A DNA stretch of 10,860 nt from an uncultured Nitrososphaerota archaeon (GTDB taxonomy: Bacteria; Bacillota; Clostridia; Oscillospirales; Ruminococcaceae), in contig CAKXAF010000017.1 of NCBI GenBank assembly GCA_934869045.1, positions 2,461 through 13,320 on the forward strand. Direction: 5' to 3'. A program made the position numbers and the translations under genes. Numbering within the stretch: position 1 is the stretch's first letter; every line of letters starts with the position of its first letter. Below the pieces are notes generated by a model. The model did not search any database. It had not been told where the DNA came from and saw only the letters and a list, made by a program, of their open reading frames with translations. Shown here piece after piece: positions 6,027 through 10,860 of this stretch.

Positions 6027-7079
6027 CTACAGCAGCGCTTCGCAGAGTCCCAGTGCCGCGGCGCTTTCCACCACCACGGAGGCCCGGGATAAAATGCAGG
6101 GGTCATGGCGTCCCTTGATGGTCAGCAGGGCGTTTTCCATGGTTTCCAGATTAACGGTGCGCTGCTCCTGCCCAATAGAGGCGGTTGGCTTGACAGCTAC
6201 CCGAAAAATCACCGGCATTCCGTTGGAGATCCCCCCCAGGATGCCGCCGTTCCGGTTGGTCTCGGTAACGACCCGTCCCTCCTGCATCCGCATAGGATCG
6301 TTGGCGGCGCTGCCCCGCATTTCCGCAAAGCCGAAGCCCTCTCCGAATTCAATGCCCTTCACCGCCGGAACTCCGAACAGATGCCGGGAGAGGATGCTTT
6401 CCAGACTGAAAATCCCTGGTTCCCCGATACCGCAGGGCATACCGGTGATTCCGCATTCGATGATGCCGCCGATGGAATCCGCGTCCATCCGGGCGGCCTG
6501 CACCTCGGCCTTCATCCGCTCCCCGGCCTCCGGATCCAGCACCGAAAAGGACGCGGCCCACAGCGGCTCAAAGTCTTTTTCCGTAAGCCCCACCGGGTCA
6601 AAGGCCGCGTCCTTTACCCTGCCGATCTGAGCGATGTGGGCCCCCACAGCGATCCCTCTCTCCCGGAGGATCAGCTTGGCCACCGCCCCCGCAAACACCA
6701 GCGGCGCGGTAAGCCGCCCGGAAAAATGCCCGCCGCCCCTGGGATCGTTGCAGCCCTGATACCGTACAAAGCCCGTATAATCCCCATGGGAGGGCCGAGC
6801 CAGATTCTGGGTAGCCGCATAGTCCTGGGACCGGGTATTCTCATTGGATATGACCGCGCAGAGTGGCGTTCCGGAGGTTTTTCCCTGATAGGCGCCGCTG
6901 AGGATCCGCGGCTCATCGGACTCAATGCGAGTGGTGGAAAGTCCGCCTTTCCGGGCCCGGCGGCGCTCCATTTCCCGAGTGATAAACGCCGCGTCCAGAG
7001 CAATGCCTGCGGGCAGCCCCTCCAAAACTACGCCGATGGCTTCCCCGTGGGATTCCCCAAAAATCTGATACTGGAACAT
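6027..7079 (-). CDS. aroC: Chorismate synthase
   Basis: Makes chorismate from 5-enolpyruvylshikimate 3-phosphate by a trans-1,4 elimination that needs reduced FMN; the last step of the shared pathway. It has 350 residues, a usual length. Signatures are FGESHG (7-12), the basic patch RRRARKGG (40-46), RPSHGDY (95-101) with GGGHFSGR (115-122), NRNGGILGG (275-283) and GRHDPC (323-328). RPSHGDYTG and GGGHFSGRLTAP differ from the RPSHADYTY and GGGRSSARET forms found in many proteobacteria. AAGGAGG lies before the ATG and overlaps the aroA stop region (10-nt gap), so coupling with aroA is likely. There is no fused flavin reductase domain; reduced FMN must come from elsewhere. Confidence 0.96.
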   Translation of the reverse strand: MFQYQIFGESHGEAIGVVLEGLPAGIALDAAFITREMERRRARKGGLSTTRIESDEPRILSGAYQGKTSGTPLCAVISNENTRSQDYAATQNLARPSHGDYTGFVRYQGCNDPRGGGHFSGRLTAPLVFAGAVAKLILRERGIAVGAHIAQIGRVKDAAFDPVGLTEKDFEPLWAASFSVLDPEAGERMKAEVQAARMDADSIGGIIECGITGMPCGIGEPGIFSLESILSRHLFGVPAVKGIEFGEGFGFAEMRGSAANDPMRMQEGRVVTETNRNGGILGGISNGMPVIFRVAVKPTASIGQEQRTVNLETMENALLTIKGRHDPCILSRASVVVESAAALGLCEALL

Positions 7080-7089
7080 GCCGTCCTCC

Positions 7090-8316
7090 TTATCCGTTAG
7101 AAACCGCGGCTATGCCGCCCAACGCTTCATAATCCTTCCAAAAATCCGGGTAGGATTTCGCCACGCATTCTGCCCCCAGCACCCGGACCGGACCCCGGCA
7201 AACCGTAGCCGCCACCGCCGCAGCCATGGCGATGCGGTGATCGTTGCAGCTGTCCGCTGTGCCGCCGGAAAGGCCCCCTGTGCCGTCCACCTCCAGGAAG
7301 TCCGCGCCCTCCCGGACTTTTCCGCCCAAGTCCCGAATCAATGCGGCAGTGGTCTCCAGCCGGTCGCTTTCCTTGAGCCGCAGCCGCGCCGCATTGGAAA
7401 ACACCGTAGTTCCCCCATTGCGTCCAGCGGCGCACACCGCCAGCACCGGGATCAAATCGGGGATCTCCCCGGCATCTACGACGCACCTCCCCGGAGCCTT
7501 CATCTGCGCCAGCACCCAAACCACCGTCCGGTCCCCCTGATTGGACGGCGGGTTCATACCCAGCAGTTCCACCCGGCTCCCCAGGAAATTCGCCCCCAGA
7601 AAAAACGCCGCCTGGGAGTAATCCCCCTCTACTGCGCAGCATCCGGCCCGGAAGGATTGCCCCCCCGGCAGCCGGAACTGCCGGTAGCCCTGGTTCTCCG
7701 CCTTTACGCCAAAGGCTGTCATGGCATCCAGGGTCATATCTACATACCCCCGGGACTGCAGTCCGTCGGTGATGTGGATCTCCGCCGCCTCCGGCAGCAG
7801 GCTCAGCGCCAGCAGCAGCCCGGTAACAAACTGGGAGCTGACCTGTCCGCTGAGGGAATAGCTCCCCCCCGGAAGCCGCCCCTCCACGGTCAGCAGATCT
7901 CCCTCCCGGTTCCAGCGGACGCCTTTTTCCCGAAAAATTGCAAAATACGGCTCCAGGGGCCGTTCCATCAGCCGCCCGTGCCCGCGAAAGGAAACCGGCC
8001 GTCCCTCTCCCGCCGCCAGTGCCACCGGGATCAGAAAACGCAGGGTGGATCCGGACTCGCCGCAGTCGATTTCCGGCCGCACCGCCCGGGGCCTGCCGCC
8101 GGTGACAGAAACGGTCCGGTCCTTAACGGAAAACTCCGCCCCCAGGGCAGCGACGCCGTTGAGCGTCGCCTTGATGTCGTCGGAAAAGGTCACATTGTCC
8201 ACCCGGCTCTCCCCTTTGGCCAGAGCGGCGCAGAGGAGATACCGGTGGGCCATGCTCTTGGAGGAAGGGACCGCCACCCGGCCGGCCAGCTTCCCCGGCG
8301 TCACAATCCGATCCAT
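7090..8316 (-). CDS. aroA: 3-phosphoshikimate 1-carboxyvinyltransferase (EPSP synthase)
   Basis: Transfers the enolpyruvyl group of PEP to shikimate 3-phosphate, step six. It has 408 residues. Visible motifs: SKSMAHR (19-25), CGESGSTLRFL (85-95, the PEP-binding segment), SGQVSSQF (156-163), DLIP with catalytic-type Asp287, RLRLKESDR (311-319) with Glu316, NDHRIAM (358-364) with His360, and KSYPDFW near the end. Asp, Glu and His of the active site are all present, so the enzyme should be active. The PEP segment differs from the LGNAGTAMRPL of E. coli at several positions, including Phe where E. coli has Pro101, while Gly96 is kept. A GGAGG site fills the 9-nt gap after the aroB stop. Confidence 0.96.
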   Translation of the reverse strand: MDRIVTPGKLAGRVAVPSSKSMAHRYLLCAALAKGESRVDNVTFSDDIKATLNGVAALGAEFSVKDRTVSVTGGRPRAVRPEIDCGESGSTLRFLIPVALAAGEGRPVSFRGHGRLMERPLEPYFAIFREKGVRWNREGDLLTVEGRLPGGSYSLSGQVSSQFVTGLLLALSLLPEAAEIHITDGLQSRGYVDMTLDAMTAFGVKAENQGYRQFRLPGGQSFRAGCCAVEGDYSQAAFFLGANFLGSRVELLGMNPPSNQGDRTVVWVLAQMKAPGRCVVDAGEIPDLIPVLAVCAAGRNGGTTVFSNAARLRLKESDRLETTAALIRDLGGKVREGADFLEVDGTGGLSGGTADSCNDHRIAMAAAVAATVCRGPVRVLGAECVAKSYPDFWKDYEALGGIAAVSNG

Positions 8317-8325
8317 GCGCCCTCC

Positions 8326-9408
8326 TTATTCCCCGCAGGCCCAGCGGCAAAACTCCGCCTTGGGCATCCGGTACAGAAACGCTTCCCCCACCCTCCGGCA
8401 GAGGACGGCGGTAATGTCCCCGCCGCTTCCCTTTTTGTCATAGGCCAGCACTTGCCGCAGCGCCTCCGGCGGAATCTCCCCAGGCTGCGTGGGCAGCCCG
8501 AACCGGGAAAGCAGCGCCTTGACCCGCCGGGCCGTCCCGCCTTCGGTAAAGCCTCGTTCTTCTCCGATTTCCAGGATTCTGGCCATGCCGCAGGCCACGG
8601 CCTCCCCATGCATATAGGTCTCGTAATTTCCCAGCTTTTCATAGGCATGACCCAAGGTATGACCCAGATTCAGCAACATCCGGTCGCCGGTGTCCTGTTC
8701 ATCCCGCTCCACGACGGCCCGCTTGGCGTCGCAGCAGGTATAGACGATTCCTTCCATCTGCTCCATCAGCGCCGCCCGGTCCGGACAGCTCTCCAACAAA
8801 GCGAACAGCGCCGGATCCCCCAGTACGCCGTACTTAATCACTTCGGCCAGTCCATCCCGGAAGACCCGGTCCGGCAACGTTTCCAGGGTGTCCGGATCGA
8901 TGAGAACCGCCCGGGGCTGGTAAAAAGCCCCGGCCAGGTTTTTCCCCTGTTTTAGGTCAACCGCCACCTTGCCCCCCACGGAGGAATCCACCTGGGCCAA
9001 CAGCGTCGTGGGAATCTGCACAAAGGGGATGCCCCGGAACAGCGTCGCCGCCGCAAACCCGGCCATATCCCCGGTAACCCCGCCTCCCAGCGCAACAATC
9101 AGCCCGCCCCGGGTCATGGGAAACGGCTCCGTTTCCAGCATCCGGTCGTAAAGGGAGACCAGCATCTCCATGTTTTTGCTTTTTTCCCCCGCAGGGAAGA
9201 CCGCCGTTTTGACGGCGTATCCCGCTTCCCGCAGGGAAGCGGCCACCGCGTCCCCGTACAGCGGGGCCACGTTGGAGTCGGTGATGACGCAGACCTGCCC
9301 ACCGCCGTACACCTTGCGGAGTTCCCCCCCGCAGCGCCGGAGGAGGCCCTTCTCTATGGTAATCTCATACCCGCGCCCCCCCGAAAGGGCTACCGGAAGC
9401 TGTCTCAT
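8326..9408 (-). CDS. aroB: 3-dehydroquinate synthase
   Basis: Cyclises DAHP to 3-dehydroquinate with NAD+ and a divalent metal, step two. It has 360 residues, the standard length. The NAD-binding stretch is GGGVTGDMAGF (108-118), followed by the invariant QIPTTLLAQVDSSVGGK (131-147). The metal ligands are seen as Glu189 (GLAEVIKYG), His250 (NLGHTLGH) and His267 (MHGEAV). The ATG follows AAAGGAA by 9 nt, in a 28-nt gap after aroF. The catalytic set is complete, with no sign of damage. Confidence 0.96.
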   Translation of the reverse strand: MRQLPVALSGGRGYEITIEKGLLRRCGGELRKVYGGGQVCVITDSNVAPLYGDAVAASLREAGYAVKTAVFPAGEKSKNMEMLVSLYDRMLETEPFPMTRGGLIVALGGGVTGDMAGFAAATLFRGIPFVQIPTTLLAQVDSSVGGKVAVDLKQGKNLAGAFYQPRAVLIDPDTLETLPDRVFRDGLAEVIKYGVLGDPALFALLESCPDRAALMEQMEGIVYTCCDAKRAVVERDEQDTGDRMLLNLGHTLGHAYEKLGNYETYMHGEAVACGMARILEIGEERGFTEGGTARRVKALLSRFGLPTQPGEIPPEALRQVLAYDKKGSGGDITAVLCRRVGEAFLYRMPKAEFCRWACGE

Positions 9409-9436
9409 CGTGAACCGTTCCTTTCCCGGACAGATT

Positions 9437-10462
9437 TTAAAGCGTCTTGCCGTTCAGCTCCACGAAGGGCTTAACGGTCTGAACCAGTTTCTCGAAAGCA
9501 TCGGGGGTGATGGACTGCTTGCCGTCGCAGAGGGCCTTTTTGGGGTTGTTGTGAACCTCGATGATCAGGCCGTCCGCTCCTACTGCTGCAGCAGCCTTTG
9601 CCATAGGCTCCACCATCCAGGCGATACCGCAGGCATGGGAGGGGTCGATGATAATGGGCAGGTGGGACTGCCTTTTGAGCATGGGCACCGCCGACAGGTC
9701 CAGGGTGTTGCGGGTGGCGGTCTCAAATGTCCGGATGCCCCGCTCGCAGAGGATGACGTTGGGGTTTCCGCTGGCCATGATGTACTCGGCACTCATCAGC
9801 AGCTCCTCCAGGGTATTGGCCAAGCCGCGTTTGAGCAGCACCGGCTTGCCGCAGCCGCCCAACTCCTTAAGCAGCTCAAAATTCTGCATATTCCGCGCCC
9901 CAACCTGGATGACATCCACGTTTTCGAACAGCGGCAGATGCGCGGGTGACATGATCTCCGTCACGATGGGAAGGCCGGTTTCCCTCTTGGCCTCCAGCAA
10001 CAGCCGCAGACCCTCGTCATGAAGCCCCTGGAAGGCGTAGGGGGAGGTGCGGGGCTTAAAGGCGCCGCCCCGGAGGAGATTGGCCCCGCTGGCCTTGACG
10101 GCCTTGGCGACGGCAATGATCTGTTCCTCGCTCTCCACGGAACAGGGGCCCGCGATAATCTGGAACTGCCTTCCGCCGATCGTGACGTCGCCGCCCGCCG
10201 CAGGGATTTCTATCACGGTGTCCTCCGGATGGAACTTGCGGTTTGCCAGCTTGTAGGGTTCCTGCACCCGCTTGACCGATTCGACAATGTCATTGGCCGC
10301 AATGTCATCTTCGTTAAGCCGGGTAGTGTCTCCCACCAGGCCGATAACGTTGGAGTGCTCGCCCTCGATGGTGCTGGCGCGGATGTTTCCGATGGCTTCA
10401 ATGTCTGCAATCAGCTTTTTAACCTCACCGGTATCGGTTCCTTTTTTCAATACGATAATCAT
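9437..10462 (-). CDS. aroF: DAHP synthase (3-deoxy-7-phosphoheptulonate synthase), with N-terminal regulatory domain
   Basis: Condenses PEP with erythrose 4-phosphate, the entry step to aromatic synthesis. From the ATG at 10462 it has 341 residues, about the length of the Thermotoga maritima enzyme (338). Residues 1 to about 85 form a small ferredoxin-like domain of the kind that mediates Tyr/Phe feedback in that enzyme; it is not the chorismate mutase domain fused in Bacillus subtilis. The barrel shows AGPCSVES (104-111) with metal ligand Cys107, GGAFKPRTSPYAFQG (132-146), GARNMQN (188-194), LLKRG (209-213), DPSHACG (273-279) and EVHNNP (302-307). An open frame extends 40 codons further up, but through the leader and its terminator; AGAAGGGG eight bases before 10462 fixes the start. 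The symbol could equally be aroG or aroA in other naming schemes. Confidence 0.95.
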   Translation of the reverse strand: MIIVLKKGTDTGEVKKLIADIEAIGNIRASTIEGEHSNVIGLVGDTTRLNEDDIAANDIVESVKRVQEPYKLANRKFHPEDTVIEIPAAGGDVTIGGRQFQIIAGPCSVESEEQIIAVAKAVKASGANLLRGGAFKPRTSPYAFQGLHDEGLRLLLEAKRETGLPIVTEIMSPAHLPLFENVDVIQVGARNMQNFELLKELGGCGKPVLLKRGLANTLEELLMSAEYIMASGNPNVILCERGIRTFETATRNTLDLSAVPMLKRQSHLPIIIDPSHACGIAWMVEPMAKAAAAVGADGLIIEVHNNPKKALCDGKQSITPDAFEKLVQTVKPFVELNGKTL

Positions 10463-10555
10463 AATAAAATCCCCTTCTCTCAAGCAGTTGTAAATGGAAA
10501 CGGTTCCGCCCGCCCCGGCACAGCGCTTTACCGGTTGAAACGGCTCCGGATTCAT
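10463..10555 (-). other. Untranslated stretch between attenuator and aroF
   Basis: These 93 nt after the terminator U-tract carry no ORF with a binding site and no second terminator. Only the aroF ribosome binding site (AGAAGGGG) and short repeats of CCG/CGG type are visible. Confidence 0.5.
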
Positions 10556-10593
10556 AAAAAAAGCCCGCATCTTCGTTTCCAAAGATGCGGACT
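10556..10593 (-). terminator. Intrinsic terminator of the aro operon leader (attenuator)
   Basis: On the minus strand CCGCATCTT (10590-10582) pairs with AAGATGCGG (10573-10565) around an eight-base loop; a U-G, a G-C and an A-U pair extend the foot. Seven T residues follow (10562-10556). The hairpin begins 19 nt after the stop codon of the leader peptide and ends 93 nt before aroF, so any full-length aroF message must read through it. Confidence 0.93.
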
Positions 10594-10612
10594 GCTTTTC
10601 TAAGTCAGAAAA

Positions 10613-10729
10613 TCACAGCGAGCATGAAGTGGTCAACGAAAGATGTGTATGGGAGATCAAGCCGGCGCCATAAAAATAGCTCCAGCCAAAAAAGCCCATA
10701 AATCGTTTCGTCTGTTTCCATGCAGCCAT
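10613..10729 (-). CDS. Aromatic-rich leader peptide controlling the aro operon
   Basis: A 38-residue ORF. Residues 10-20 read FMGFFGWSYFY: seven of eleven are aromatic (four Phe, one Trp, two Tyr), with another Trp at residue 4. All Phe codons are TTT and both Tyr codons TAT. The ORF lies between a consensus promoter and an intrinsic terminator, directly ahead of DAHP synthase. This is the pattern of leader peptides such as those of E. coli trp, pheA and pheST: scarcity of a charged tRNA stalls the ribosome on these codons and prevents termination. The start at 10729 is 9 nt after AGGAGAGG; an in-frame ATG at 10738 is too close to that site, though it would add only MKD. The peptide itself probably has no other function. 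The mechanism is inferred; the codons, hairpin and positions are seen directly. Confidence 0.85.
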   Translation of the reverse strand: MAAWKQTKRFMGFFGWSYFYGAGLISHTHLSLTTSCSL

Positions 10730-10758
10730 GTCTTTCATCCTCTCCTAAGTTTGTTCTT

Positions 10759-10787
10759 ATTTTAACGCAGCCCGTGGGATTTGTCAA
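10759..10787 (-). promoter_or_regulatory. Main promoter of the aro operon
   Basis: TTGACA (10787-10782, six of six), a 17-bp spacer, and TAAAAT (10764-10759, five of six). The start of transcription should fall near 10752, giving a leader of about 290 nt before aroF and placing the leader peptide's ribosome binding site close to the 5' end. Confidence 0.9.
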
Positions 10788-10801
10788 GAAGTTCCCGGAT
10801 A

Positions 10802-10816
10802 TTTTATCGCATAAAA
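10802..10816. repeat. Small inverted repeat upstream of the aro promoter
   Basis: TTTTAT-CGC-ATAAAA, a perfect six-base inverted repeat, centred about 25 bp upstream of the -35 hexamer. It could be an operator for a dimeric regulator or simply an AT-rich upstream element; nothing identifies a protein. The stretch from here to the window edge holds no supported gene. Confidence 0.25.
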
Positions 10817-10860
10817 GCGCTAAATCGTCCTTTTCCACAAAAATTTCCGTCTCTGCAGAA

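Noticed and set aside
7078..8955. 625-codon open frame on the plus strand, antisense to aroA and aroB
   Set aside because: It lies exactly over two intact enzymes with complete motifs. Its own protein is rich in Pro, Arg, Gln and His without domains, as expected of a GC-rich antisense frame.
10463..10582. 40-codon N-terminal extension of DAHP synthase
   Set aside because: It starts inside the terminator loop region and spans the U-tract. The strong RBS and family alignment both fix the start at 10462.
10463..10752. T-box riboswitch or TRAP binding site in the aro leader
   Set aside because: No T-box consensus (the conserved TGG-ACCGCG-type block) and no series of GAG/TAG triplets is visible; the leader peptide explains the terminator.
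10605..10838. 77-codon minus-strand frame crossing the aro promoter and leader
   Set aside because: It begins upstream of the -35 hexamer in a different frame from the leader peptide and has no binding site.

Overview
The window suggests a moderately GC-rich Firmicute of the class Clostridia. The S10-spc order is typical, strong AGGAGG-like ribosome binding sites precede almost every gene, the promoters are TTGACA/TATAAT-like, and the protein sequences look clostridial (Oscillospiraceae-like is my guess, not a proof). Every gene I can support lies on the minus strand, so transcription runs from high to low coordinates.

Region 10860-10463 is the control region of an aromatic amino acid operon. 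It holds a consensus promoter (TTGACA, 17 bp, TAAAAT), then a short leader peptide packed with Phe, Trp and Tyr codons, then a textbook intrinsic terminator, and then 93 nt leading to the first enzyme gene. This is the architecture of ribosome-mediated transcription attenuation that could sense all three aromatic amino acids together. It is the most interesting part of the window.

Region 10462-2361 is the operon itself: aroF (DAHP synthase), aroB, aroA, aroC, a GNAT acetyltransferase, pheA (prephenate dehydratase), aroK, aroE and rlmA (23S rRNA guanine-N1 methyltransferase). Spacing is from overlapping to 28 nt, except for a 101-nt gap after aroC that carries a candidate internal promoter. 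Together the enzymes supply six of the seven steps from PEP and erythrose 4-phosphate to chorismate, plus the prephenate-to-phenylpyruvate step. Dehydroquinate dehydratase, chorismate mutase and the tyrosine branch are not in the window.

Region 2360-1867 is a 494-nt gap before the ribosomal genes. It carries a near-perfect promoter (TTGCCA, 17 bp, TATAAT), a possible 62-residue cysteine-rich ORF and a strong hairpin-plus-U-tract terminator 78 nt before rpsJ. It is either a small independent transcription unit or the long attenuated leader of the S10 operon.

Region 1866-1 is the start of the S10 operon: rpsJ (S10), a structured 114-nt spacer, rplC (L3), rplD (L4) and the first 55 codons of rplW (L23), cut by the window edge. 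No tRNA, rRNA, CRISPR array, insertion sequence or phage gene was seen.
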